DNA of 64,000 bases from assembly GCF_001039355.2 (NCBI RefSeq), contig NW_019773870.1, positions 323,660-387,659 on the forward strand, written 5' to 3'. Positions 11,681 to 24,400 of the stretch are shown piece after piece. This stretch comes from Lingula anatina (lineage: Eukaryota; Brachiopoda; Lingulata; Lingulida; Lingulidae). Below the pieces are notes generated by a model. The model searched no databases and was not told the origin of the DNA. It worked only from the letters and a program-made list of their open reading frames with translations. Within the stretch, counting starts at the first letter, position 1; each line of letters opens with the position of its first letter. The position numbers and the translations under genes were made by a program.

Positions 11681-13827
11681 CTGAAAGATATAAAGTCAGT
11701 ATAATGATTACTGATGTCTGTCCAGTATTTTTTCTTTCACTTTGATTAGAATAAGTAATTGCAGCAGCTCTGACACTCTGCAACATAAAGTATGTCCTGG
11801 CTGAACAGAGGTTACAGATATTTTCTGAAAATATTTCTAGATTGATTCCTAAATCACTTATTTCTTTCAGCCACACACTTCGTATTTGAAAATATAGACG
11901 CTTGGAGAGATAGTAATCTAAGTCATTTGGGAATAGGAATTACTGTTCTCGTCCATTGGGGTCTTCTCCGACAAAAGATGGAAGTGTTTTGCTAAGGGAT
12001 TGGGGGACCAAAGGGGGGGGGGGATAAACGCCTCTTGGATCGACAAACATGTAATTCTTAATATTGTATCATGCTATGTGCCGAACAGATTTTGGATTGT
12101 AAGGAGAAAGGGGTGTCTCCAAAGTCAAAGAGTGGGGGAGGTTGGTAGAGTGCCAGCCTTGGAACCCGGAGGGTCTGCCTTTACCGAAGATAAACTCTGA
12201 ATCTTTGATTTTATGCTTACATCTCATACCAGTGTTTTTACCTTATTTTTATCCTTGAACATTTATGTGATAGACGATTGTCTTTGAACATAATACTTTG
12301 TTAAGATTAATCACTTGAAATCCAAAAATGCAAAATGTCGTGGATATACCGATATACATCGTACATTCTGTTTGTACGATAAACGCAAAGCATGTTGAAA
12401 TAAATGTATCGACGTCTAAACATATTTCCTTAGCTTAATGAACATTGGAACTGTTATGACTATCAAATCAAAAAGGACATGGTGGATAAAACAGTCTACA
12501 TTTCCATTTTATGATACTCTGACACACGGTGACGAAGGGACGTATTTCACATAATTTCAGCCTGTTTCTGACAATACCGGAAGTATGATGTTTACTTTAA
12601 TCGATAGAGAAAGGAAATCTCTTCCCCAGACGACGGAATAAAGCCCCTCCAGTCATTTATTCATGGGTTAGACAGCCGATCGGATGGCATTGCGGTTAGA
12701 TAACCGCGCGGAAAGTTCTTTGTGTTTGACGTTTTCCAAAGACACTCCAGTCTTTTTTTTTTATACATGGAAAGTGTACCAGCAGTATTTTCCCCTTGCA
12801 TAACACTCAGCATTTAAAGGATTGAAGCAAAGGCAAATTACCTGGTCTGGTAGTGAAAGGTTTTGTACTTGTTCATACTGAATCTGGGCTATATGTTCCC
12901 CAGGGAGGTGAGAAGTCTAGGGCAATTTTGAATCAGGACAAAAAGTATACAAGGCATTCGCGTATTGTCAAAACCCCCCTGAGGCGTTCAAATAGAAACA
13001 GACTTGGCTTTTCACTTTAAAAGACCAAAATAATAGCATATATCAGGTGTTTCATGCTTCGCATTCAATGATAAGGAAAACAGATTTTCTAATTACGTTT
13101 CGAACTAAATGCTTGTACATTGCAGATCTTATTTTATCTCTCCGCAGTTTGAAATCCTCTGGGTACTGAAACCTGCCTTGATTCAATGAGCATCAAGTGA
13201 ATCACATTTGCGTCGACTTCGTGGACGGTTTCCACTCGAAATGTAGACAGCAGTTTACTGTTATTATACGCAGCTCTAATCGATAACAATCTGCATCACA
13301 GACTTCTTTTTGATAAACTTCATTCAAAAATGTCACTGATGGCATGATTGGATTGCCGTGTTTCGATTTTGTTCGAAAGCTGGTTAATATCTCTTTTTAT
13401 GTCCTTTAATGTACCATTCCCCGTATTGTTATGAGGTACTAGGATGTCACGTGGAAAACAGGTTTAAATAAAACACTGGGATTGTTTTTTGTGCTAATAA
13501 TCAGTTTACTGCCCTTATCTCGGGAAATATATGTTTTATAAGACAGACGTTACAATACCACAGAATGAAAAATCAATGAGCTTGAGTCGAACACAAAACA
13601 TACCCCTTTTTTGTTTTGAATGAAGAGTTAACATTATTTTCATATAAAAATTCTAGGTCAAATCAATACCAAACAATTTTTGATTGACATATGGATTTGT
13701 TTTTCATAACATTTAATAAAACACTGTCCCTTCTTTAAGTTAGGGAATTAATGTCGGGCTTTTTTTATTCACAAAACAATAAGATGTGCATGTACGTCTT
13801 TGATAAAGATAGAGAATACAAACTTAC
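11681..13827 (-). other. Intron 2 of the AKFNDF precursor gene
   Basis: This 2.1-kb phase-0 intron lies between the signal-peptide exon and the repeat exon. The donor is AAG|GTAAGT and the acceptor is a pyrimidine-rich tract ending in CAG. It contains a short poly(G) run near 12,016 and no other coding frame I can support. Confidence 0.85.
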
Positions 13828-13899
13828 CTTGTCTGTATCTACAGTGTAACAGGTCATAACAAGCACTGCAAGGATTAGTGCCCCTAGGTGTAGCTTCAT
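13828..13899 (-). CDS. Signal-peptide exon of the AKFNDF precursor
   Basis: The exon encodes 24 residues beginning MKLHLGALILAVLVM, a textbook signal peptide: a short basic start, a hydrophobic core, then Cys-Tyr-Thr-Val. It ends at AAG|GTAAGT and splices in phase 0 to the exon at 11,680. The exon opens three bases upstream of the ATG after a pyrimidine-rich acceptor (ctcctttcag), so at least one further 5' exon exists. The ATG has A at -3. It routes the precursor into the secretory pathway, where the Lys-Arg sites of the next exon would be cleaved. Confidence 0.9.
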
Positions 13900-14462
13900 T
13901 ATCTGAAAGGAGAACAATTATACTTTTATAAATCACGACAATAATGTGTAAGCAAGAAAACAAAATACTGAAGGCACAAATGGTACAAACTGTAAATCAC
14001 ATTGCTTGTTATTTTGAAAAAGAGCGTTAATGGTGCTGTTCCTCCTAATGCGACTTGATTATTAAGAAGAGAATGTCTAAATTGTTATTATTCGTTGAAG
14101 ACCTGTGCTGACGACCCTCAATAATTATGATAGGTGATATATCAGGTAAAAAATTACACGTTTTTATATTTTAAAGTCAAACTTGGCGCAATTTCCTTTA
14201 TCACCACTCTTCAGGTTGGCCATTTTACCAAATAGTCGCCGGTTGCCTTTTGTAATGTACTGTGTCTACAAATATAAAGATTCGCTCTACGCAGGATTTT
14301 TTCATCACTAGCAACCTCTTCGAAATAATGAAAGCAACTAAATTCACACTCGTTCTTTCCTCTTAAACTTATTCAGTATGCCTCCACCATATCTTTAACT
14401 CCTGGACGTGTGACTATTAACACCAAGAAAGCAACCGTGGCAGTCAAAACAATAACCTTTAC

Positions 14463-14530
14463 CCTTTCCTGTATTCGTGGTACATCCAAAACTAGAGCTT
14501 TATCCATGTGTAGTCAGTTTCCAAACAATA
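14463..14530 (-). other. Predicted non-coding first exon of the AKFNDF gene
   Basis: The position is inferred. It would start about 25-30 bases downstream of the TATA box and end at AGG|GTAAAG (GT at 14,462-14,461), joining the acceptor at 13,903. It contains an ATG at 14,507-14,505 that would read in frame through the junction and place 16 extra residues ahead of the signal peptide. Its -3 base is C, a weaker context than the ATG in the next exon, so I prefer the downstream start. Confidence 0.4.
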
Positions 14531-14554
14531 ATGTAACAGGTCAGTCAGTTTTGG

Positions 14555-14562
14555 TATTTATA
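14555..14562 (-). promoter_or_regulatory. TATA box of the AKFNDF precursor gene
   Basis: TATAAATA on the minus strand, about 40 bases downstream of a CRE and about 90 bases upstream of the predicted first donor. Spacing and orientation fit a core promoter for this gene. Confidence 0.6.
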
Positions 14563-14592
14563 CCATGCCATACATGACAAGTAATGTCTTCC

Positions 14593-14609
14593 CACGTGCT
14601 GTGACGTCA
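14593..14609 (-). promoter_or_regulatory. E-box plus full CRE upstream of the TATA box
   Basis: A palindromic CACGTG (14,593-14,598) and a full CREB/ATF palindrome TGACGTCA (14,602-14,609) are adjacent, just upstream of the TATA box. CREs close to the TATA box are common in neuropeptide genes, which supports cAMP or activity-responsive expression. Function is inferred. Confidence 0.55.
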
Positions 14610-15707
14610 TCACAGCCTGGACTAATCAGCTGTCAATAACGGTGGCCAATCACGCCCTACTACATACGCACAAAACCTCACACTATTGGTCGATAGAAAA
14701 GAGCAATATGTCCGGCTAATTTTCAATTAATTCTTTATGCTAAAATTGACTATGAATTGATAATTATGGTAAACATACAGTGTAGGTTTCTATCGGTGCA
14801 TGCGTGGTTCAATTAGTTATGCCTTTACGTACTCCGGTTAAAAATATATGTACATGAATGTGTTTGTGTATTTGCCCTTGGCTCAATAGTCAAATTTCGT
14901 CATAAATGACCTCAATGCAAACTGTACAGTCCCTCGTCTTATCTACGTGCGAGTGATTATACTAACATCCCTGATATTGTTAGGTATCTCCTCTTATTTG
15001 GCAGAAAGTTTATTTTTTCGCTTCGGAGATCCATCAAAATAGGGAGTAAATAATCTCTAACCCGCTGGGTTGAATATCAGAGTTTATAAGCTTACGAGAT
15101 GGGTAACTGATATTTCCGTTTTTAAGAAAATATTTCATTATTTCTTCGTCTTAAGTGTAAGAATTTCGTTGTCCAATCAGAGAACAGGGATACTATTAAC
15201 TTATTATAATTGTTATCATCATCGTGAATTTTATAATTGATAAGCTTTTTTTCTCTGCGGATTTGCACTACTTGACTTATTTGGTGGGTCGCCGTGGTAA
15301 CAAACGTGTCAATTCACTTATTAGGTATCACTCCACGTCTCATTCCCGTTGATTGATTGTTCTCTAATTTCTTAGATAGCTTACTTTGAGTTAATTAGGT
15401 TAAATGAAAGGGATTCTATTAGCTAGAGATGATTAGAATCACGAAGATGACGCAACGTTACTGAGAAAAATCTGCACCCAATTCAAACACTACCAATGCC
15501 CAGTAACGTGTCGAACGCTTCGAGATTGAGTCTTATTTTAGGGGCCAAATTTATGAGATCTGGTCAAAAATGAGAGGTTGTCTATTTCTTTGTTCTCAAC
15601 GAAAAGAAAAGGCGAGCGACAATATGTTATATTATATATTTCACTCTACCGTTTTCAATGTTGGCGCATCTTAGTTATTATTGCCTAAATCATCCACCAA
15701 AATTACA

Positions 15708-15782
15708 ATTAAATAAAAAATAAAGCCTCCAAAATTAAAGTTGAATAAAAAAAATTAAAGCCTCCAAAAATTAGAGTTGATA
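15708..15782. repeat. Imperfect tandem duplication of about 37 bp
   Basis: Two copies of an A-rich unit containing ATAAAGCCTCCAAAATTAAAGTTGA-like sequence lie side by side, differing by A-run length and point changes. No coding content. Confidence 0.7.
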
Positions 15783-18189
15783 TTGAACTAAGGCATCACC
15801 AAGCAAACTGGCTGTTATCAGCCCATATAGCGTGCTTTGCCTTATGGAATAGTCTAACGTTTGCTTGTGGTGGTTACACACAGTGCAAAAATATCAGCGT
15901 GTGGACATTGCATGGCTGACGCTATTGTCTTCACGTCTGAACAATGCAATCAGTTTACCGTAAACCTACCTTCATACGCGAGAGATTACAGGGTACCTTT
16001 TGACCTCCGTGTACAAAAGATTCACAGAAATAACGCCAGTTTAAACGGAAGTGCTATTTGACTAACTCACTCCGCCAATACGCGGTAAGTCGTCAATGGC
16101 ATTCTATGTATAAATGATACACATTCTCTATTTGAACGTCTGCTTAAAAGGTTCTCTGCACATTATGTAAGTTTGATGTTTCAGAGAATATTCACTGTTA
16201 CTACATAAATATACCGAACGGTTAGGAATAAAGACATATAGACCATATCCAGCATTTTGTAATTGCCTACTGAAGGTTTGAAGCTTTTATCTATTAGACA
16301 AGCAAGACTGCAGATTTAATGCTGAGAATTAAATAAGCCACCATTTGAACGCCCAATGAGCATTTTCTTCTGGTCCATCTAAGAGGAATTGCTGAGGCCC
16401 AATAGATAATACACGGTATATCCAGCTATCATAAAGAAGTAGAAAATTGAACGAATTCCTCATTAATGTACAGACTTAATCGCCCCAGGGAGAAGAACAT
16501 ATCGAACCTTTTACCTCAGATACTTTATAACCAAGATTTTCAGATCCTCTTGAAGTACATGTATGGTTAAGCTTACTATGTGCATTTTATTAAGAAAGCC
16601 GAAGGCCAGTGTACTTGCACATGGGAAACAAAAATCAGGTAGCACATTTTCTTTGGTCTAACCTAAAACAGAACACACGTTGCGCTGTAAATCCACAACA
16701 TTGAGACAACATTTTCTTCGCTGCCTCATTTTTACTTTCCCTTTTGCCAAGATTCACTTTCTAGTAGCGACGGTGATTCGATAACTTATCAAACAAGTGA
16801 TGTGCATTTCAACCTTTTCAAGACGATATAGTTCAGATAAAAAAGCTACGAAGGACCGGTTACAAGGAAGATGGATCCTCTGCCTTCCTTCAGAAAGAAA
16901 TAATGAATAAATTGGATTATGTTAGATAAATTTTATGAATAACTGAATGAACAATTAAATTACTAAAAAAGGAAAAGAGAAATGCATTTATAAAGGTACA
17001 TTGTTTTCATTTAGAGAAATAGGGCTATTTAGTGGCATTACACACTAACGGGGGTGTGTTTCCCTCACATCTTGTGGCCATTGTTTCCTCCTCCGCTAAG
17101 TTTTTACTCCACTGTGTGGGGGATCAAAACTTAATTTTATGTTGTTTTGACCATCCCCCATTTTTGTAACTTTGTATCATATATTTTTTTCTTTTAAGCA
17201 AAAACAGAGCTTCTTTGAGCTTGCAAACATTTGGTTACATAAATAAAACAGCTTCAACCGCCAAAATATATTTAAATGTCGGAGAAACAAGTTGTTAATA
17301 TACTTTTCGTGGATAAAGCTGATCTTTAGTGAGAGAAATTTCGAAAATCAAGTTAAAAAAAAAAAAAACTTGATATGCAGACCTTTATGTAATTGATCAA
17401 TTTATGTTATTATTTTGGACCGAAAAATATTTTGAAACTGCTAAGAAGTTTATACATTCAGGGCCCATCCCTTTCTCTACGGAGTTTTCATCAGAGGCGG
17501 AGGTCCCTCTTGTCACTACCCACTCAGTACGCATTACAAGAGCCTAATTATATTGGGCACTGAATTATTTAATTCATCAAGACCACTTAATCTGGGATGA
17601 TGATATTTTGGTGATTGTACTGTCACGAACTGAGGTTATTTGTCAACTGAGGCAGAGACTGAAGTGAAAGCACTCCCCGCGTGTTATGAGAGAAGGCAGT
17701 CAATACCGGATCCATGGTTTTCCTAAGGAGGGGTCACAATGGATTTCTTGACTCACCCTTGATCAGAAATAGTATATAGAATAGAAGACCAAAACTTTTT
17801 AAGTGTGATATCTAGTGCACAGAGACGCCAACTTGTTTTGGTTTGTTTTGTTTCACGGGTTATATTGAATTATGGTATTGAAACTAGAACTAGAACTAGA
17901 AGGAGGAAACATCCCATGAGACATACGGGGAAGAAATGGAGGGGGGAGGGGGGAAACTGTGTAACCCAACCATCGATGAATCTAACATTGCACTGTGCTT
18001 AGAGTGACAGAGATATTATGGCACCTTACAGTACAGAATCGATACATTTTCAACAGGAGGTCATAATACAATTAATAGTCTTTTCCCGTGTCTCACAAAC
18101 CCATAGGCACACTCTTTAAACCCCGTTACAAAACAAATAAGAATGTATATATATTTTCTTTGTCAACGTGAAGAAAAGCGCCCACGTAT

Positions 18190-18870
18190 CATTCATTAGT
18201 CGGCTAATTGTATATTTGTAGCAACTGTTACATAGGACAACTGCTGATTGCATGAACAATCCAATTGGCTTTAGTCTAACACCCTAATTAGCAGGCCTGG
18301 GCGCCGCTAAGACATCAAAACATGCTAGAATATCGGACTCAGCAGTAATCTGAAAACCAAAGGTTAATTAGTAAGCACTGGGTAATTCATATATTTGTGC
18401 GCCGAAAAAAGCGGCGTTTAATGAGAAAAAATACCACAGAAAATCGTTTTGGAAGTGACTTAATGTTTGACCGGCATGTTAAGAAAGAATACTCTTTCTA
18501 TTTAAATGAAACTAATGTGAAGTTTCTGATGCATAGTACGTCGCCAGACTATCCACCGTTATTGCCAGAACAAGTATAGGGGACGGCAGAAAAGACCTTC
18601 ATTATTCCGCGTTGTTTCATATGTACCACACGGGCAATGCAACCATATTGGTCCAATAATTGTCTCCAAATTGCCACTAGTGTCGAACTTCACAATTGTC
18701 TTTAATGGGATTCAGAACAGTCATCACTTTATGATGGAGAGTCATTATCTACATCGGTCGCGTGGACACCGTTAAGACAAAATTGTTTCCCCGGGTCCAT
18801 TATATCTTAATCAGGAAAGCCTAATTGATTATTGATGGGGACTGATGGACGCCTGTTGTCCATTGTTCAG
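18190..18870. promoter_or_regulatory. Homeodomain-site-rich candidate enhancer
   Basis: Within about 0.7 kb there are repeated TAATT/TAATTAG cores (for example near 18,204, 18,285 and 18,364) plus TTAATCAGG and CTAATTGATTATTGATGG around 18,807-18,837, the kind of cluster bound by homeodomain factors. There is no coding frame. This is motif reading only; cross-species conservation is untested. Confidence 0.2.
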
Positions 18871-19689
18871 GGTTCCATATACTTACCGTGTTCTTGAGGG
18901 ATCTTACAATCTCATTCCTCTGCACTCGTCCATTTAATAATTAGAAGACAGTCAGGGAGCAATGTTGAACTAGTGCCCTATATAACTGATTTAACAATCT
19001 GGCATAGATTTATTCTAATATAGTATGGATTTGAGACAAAATTACAAGAAACGAATAGTACGTCTCTCTAAATATTCGTATTTACCTGAAAAAGAACAAA
19101 AAGCATTCTGTGTGATGCCGTTGTGTATTAAGAAATGCGTGTGAATTGTTTCAAACAGATTCTAAGAAAATTAAATGATGCTCTGGAAATTTCATATTAA
19201 CAAGGATAAAGAACAGCCCAGGATATGGCGCGACCTTTTTTTCCTTTTCCTTATGTGCGTCAAGGCAATTGATGAACCGGGAAACTTTACTGAATAGGGA
19301 CAGAAAAAGGGAGTAAAATCGACGTACAAGTTCTGTTGATTGAGTCGAAATGTATTAAATCTTGCGAAAGTGATTTAATCTGGAGCACCGAGGCTCTACA
19401 TAAGAGTCTTGATTTGATAGAAAGAATACAGCTTTTTGTCTCTATACAGATTTCAGACCTGTTTCTTCGCCGCGGTTTATGTTTGTGGCGTCAAGACGGT
19501 GTTTATATGTAAGAGCACAGTTTTGTAAGTTCTTTGGTGCAATTGAGGTCATCTCGTATTGGCATATAGTTCAGTTTTAATATTATCTCCAGACAGCAAA
19601 CGTTTTTATTTTCCACAGACAATTTGAAATGCACATGGCCTTTTTCTTTGTCCATATTGATACACGTAGCCCCTCCCCCCTTCTGCCAG

Positions 19690-20140
19690 CCCCCACGTGC
19701 CCATGGTTATTACATAATACCCACGATTTATTAACGAAGGCGGCACCATTGACAGTGTTCAATTAGAAAGCACTTTGTGTTTCAAAGTGAATTGTTTTTT
19801 AATTCCCCGGAGAATGCATTGCTAACGAGATTCTTTGAAACACCGACAGTCAGTGTCAGCAGAGCGTGGTGTTTATCAGGCAGGACCTTGAGGTTTCTCC
19901 CTCGTGAATTGCACCTCAGTTTTAGGCAACTGTCTGTTATCAGGCATTACTGCTGGTAAACACCAGGGTCCTAAGATAGCGCTGCAGTCCATTTGTATCA
20001 TTCATGCACGTAATTTTGCGATCTTTGTTGTCCCGCCTAAAATATCACTGTGTTTTATTACTATAACATTTGTGCTTATCGTTCACTCTATTGATCGCGC
20101 CTTCATCGTACCTGGTATAAGACAGCCAGTACCTTTGAGT
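19690..20140. promoter_or_regulatory. Candidate regulatory block
   Basis: The block is richer in C and G than its surroundings, with several TTATCAGGCA-type GATA-like words (around 19,872 and 19,936) and a TTATTAACG word, and has no coding signal. I flag it only as a possible non-coding element. Confidence 0.15.
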
Positions 20141-21382
20141 TGAAGATATCATTGGATGTAACCATAATCATCATTAGGTGGACCAAACGATACTCTTTAT
20201 GCTGTCTTTCCCCAAAACAGTTGTTATTTGCAACATCTTGCACGCTACTGTCTAATTGGAAGCAATCGTCTATATTTTAATGGTCTATTTCGTGAAACTT
20301 TTTTCTTCGTTGGTCAACGAGAAAGTGCATAATGTCCTTCTTAATGTGGTCTTGATTGAAAAACGAAAAGCACGTTAAGGACGACAATGTGAAAAAGTGG
20401 AGTGGGGGATAGATAGAGAACTTGCAGCAAAGACAACGGGAGCAATGCTGGACAAACTGATGTTACTCAACTCCGGATTGACGCTACATGTAGCTTTTTA
20501 AATGAGACAGTTGGTTCACCGTTTTAACTTTAATTTTTCCCCGTCAGTGCTTTATTTTGAACTTACAGCCGAAGTTGAAGTTGACGTTTATCATACATAG
20601 TTTATAACGCGAATTGACCTGGAGGGATTGACAGGTAGACACTGAGAAAAACATACAGTTTGTTGTGTGAAGGAATGCCCAATGCAATTTTGTCCTATGG
20701 CACTATATTAGATTAAAGTGAGACAATAATTCAATCCTAGCATCCAATTTTCTCTAATGGGTACATAGTGTATCATTTTAGCGCAGTAATATATCGTTTT
20801 TCTCAGTTTTATGCTTAATTTGATTTTCTCCTTAAATTTTCCAAGTTGGTTAAGTAATCCCATATTTTATTCTACAGATCTGCTCCAATAAAGTCTTAGA
20901 AAATGATATTTGACGTTCGTGCTGAATGCAATTGAATCGCCACAACTACAAACATTTCTACTAATAATCAGACACTTACGGCTCCATAATGTTAAAAAAC
21001 ATAATGCAAATGTTGCGCACGGGATTGTTCTTCATCTCTCTTGTGTAAATCAGAGTTAAGCTTACATACCAAAGAGCATATCAATTTCCACTTCTTACAT
21101 TGAAACCATTTGTATTTGCATTCCTTCCAAATCAACAATCGTTAAACACGGGCAATGCCAGCCATTTAGTTCGCGTTCACGTTAACAGTTAGAGATCAGC
21201 GTTAACTGCGATGGACAACGGAAGACGCTAAAATATAATAGAGGACCTATCTCTTTCATGCTAGTTTCACGATTATGCCACATGATGAGTCAATCAAAAC
21301 TTCCTTCCTCATGCAAATGAGAACATAAGATGCATCAGATCATTGGGCAAGAGCGGATGGTTCGTTTTGCGTTTTACCTTGT

Positions 21383-21407
21383 CCTTTTCTTTTCTTTTCT
21401 TTTCTTT
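21383..21407. repeat. (TTTTC)n microsatellite
   Basis: Five pentanucleotide units in tandem. Confidence 0.9.
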
Positions 21408-24400
21408 ACTTACTTTATTTTATCTCTTGAGCTATGTCACCGGCGGATCTAAAGAAATGTGTTTCAGACAAACGAAAAGCTTGAGGGAATTACCTATAAA
21501 ACGTCACGGCGCTTGGGAGTTGCACAATTGTTTTAACCACTCCTAAAACAATGCAGGTTAGAAACTACTGAGTTACCGTTAAAGAAAATAATAAGAGATC
21601 TGTGACAGGGGATTACGTTTATTGAGAAGGAGTCACACGTGTGCTTATTACTGGTGTCACCCAGCTGCCAAACAATGAATAATTCAAATGTCCATCGTTT
21701 CAAATGAACCTTTAGGTATCGATATTCTACATGCAATATTTATACCTGTATATCTGAGTCGAGAGGATTAATTTCGGTTCCTCTAAACAACACCTGATTG
21801 GAGGCGGGGTGGAGCTATTTTATCTGGCGACTGACCGATAGATTCTTACTCATTATTCTTTCCAGTATAAGATGAACTGCACATCATCGAATTCGGGAAA
21901 TATTATCACTTATGGTTAATTTTTTAAAGGTTTGTTTTGACCTTTTGAAGCATGTTCAGCGTACGTTGTCCAATCAAACGCATGCGCAGTATTCCATAAT
22001 GCTTCTATGAATTAATGGTTTTAAACATCCCGGAAGTGACATTTCGACACCGTTTGCAATATCCGAATTTTACGCAGGATAAACTGAAATTCCTTTACTG
22101 ATTTAAAGTACAAATATGTGAAATCAATAATAACGATAATAATGATTTATTCTTATATGACGATTACAGTCTCCACGTTCCTTTTAAAGTACCAGCTTAA
22201 ACTTATTTTTAAAGTCTAAAATCGTGACTATTGAAGTTATTTATCAACAGTAAGATTAAATGATGGAAGATCGACTTTTAACAATAAAACATTATTGTAT
22301 CGGGTACTATGAACCCATTTCAAAGTGTAAGCCTTTTATTTTAGGCTTTCTTTAAAATCCTCAAGTCACTTAATGCCGAGAATTATCTGTCCGCCAGTAC
22401 TCCTCTCACCCAGTCACATTCAGTGTATCTATTCTTCTTCGGCTAACCCAATTATGATTATCTATAAAGGGTGATACCCTATTCTTCATTAATATCAAGC
22501 GGGATTGTAGGATCAAAGACATAAAATTGCTTTAAAATGAATCATCACTCAATTTCAGTATCCTCCGAGAACCACTAGGCTGTTTAACTTTTACGTGTTT
22601 TCTTAAGGGAGTCTTGGCATTCTGTGCAATCAGATTACGAAATGGTTTCCTTGCCATAGATGGCCCTTATTTTTGATGGGATTTGTAGTGCATCGGTTCT
22701 TCTGAGGAGTAACACAATTTAGTTCCAATCTAAACCATCCCTACGATAATTTTCTGATTCAAAATAATACAAAATCGATTTTTTTCTAAACTGTAGAAAC
22801 GCACGACAATGTGGTAAAAAGCCTTGGCCCGTAAATAGTACAGGTATGTTTATTTTTCTGAAATAGAGTTATTTTTATTCTTGTAACTGGAACACCTAGA
22901 GCAAAAGGCTTTTAATTTTCACATTTTCTTCATCTCTTACAAGCACTTTGCTAGTAGCACTGTCATAAGCGAAGATAGGCAGTTACGGTTATCAATAATT
23001 TACAGCTACCTGCATTCAAGTGATGCAAGTGCAATGAACTCAGTATTGTTTACACAAGGGTGCTAATTTGAAAAATCGGCTAATTGAAATATGATCCATA
23101 AGTCAATTCTCATAATTAAGTGAAGGTTGGATTTATCTGATTCATTAACGGGCTTCTATGTCGTGTAATTGGTTCAGCAAGTACTTGGAAGCACTGTTCA
23201 ATTTATTGGTTTTGGTACCGTAGGCTATATATTTATATCAGGAAATTATTATTACATCGGAAAGGCGACGTTGATGCATGCATCGTTGCTCGTCGCGGAT
23301 ACCTCTCTACCAGGTGCGATAATATTTGCGTTTCATTCCCCAGTGCAGCCATTTTACATTGTACAGATGCCTATTGATGCGATATTCCATTGCCCCCGCA
23401 AAATCTTTAAAATAAATAATTGATTCGATTTTCAAGTTTGTCTTTCCATTTTCAGAAAGATGAAAGGGCAATTGAGCAACTTTCGCAATCCTTTTTAACG
23501 CTCCATACTGGTATAGTCTGATAAGTGTTTGAATGGGGATACTTAATACGAAGGTGTTGTCTTTCAACGGAGCACACTGTGTTCAAAGTGCCTCGCTGCA
23601 AGACTCTTCAAAAGTGCGCGGAAATAGTCCATTTCGGTGAGAATACACAAGAGATGATCCTTAATTTGTTTATTGGAAGAAAGCACACTGTCACTGACAG
23701 CTTCGTTACAAAGATGCTTTTATAGTTAACAGTCCGGGAATTTCCTTTCTTGCCAGACCTGCCAATGTATCCCCTTGGGTTCTATACTATCTAAGTGGTG
23801 TGTCAGAACCAATTGGGCAAACAGGTCTGAGGGACAGACGGTTTATTGTTTATGAGTTAGAATAGGTCAATAACAATATCAGCAGAAATACTAGTGTTTA
23901 TTCTATACTGTTTTAATCAACGAATCCCATCTTCAACAAAAATAGAACCAAAGCAGCTGCCAATAATGTATCCGTTTCTCTATACAGCTGGGACCACTGG
24001 CTCACTCACCGATGTGATTTCCTGGTTTCAGCGTCTCGGGTAGATACTTTAAATTGATACATCTAAATGTCTTATCCAACAGTATCTATTTTTAACTTTG
24101 CTGAGAGAATCTCCTATGAACGCTGTTAATGTTGTTAGATATGTTTAAGACAACTAAATACAAGTTAGATGTATAAGAATAGTACCTTTATTTCCTATGC
24201 CTTTGCACCTTTTTAAAATATAATAATTAAAAGAAACTGACGTTTTTCAAGAAACCTTTCGGTGAATAATAGGCTTGCCGTATAATTGCGTTTTGGACGA
24301 CTCAGGATTAATGATACCTAGGCAAACTTTATTAATCAATGCGATTCTTAAAAATCAATTCAGTTTTTTTTATTGTGTACATAATCATTTTTGTACAACA

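Noticed and set aside
24008-24056. Minus-strand exon-like segment between TTTAG and CG|GTGAGT
   Set aside because: The acceptor lacks a pyrimidine tract and no partner exons were found.
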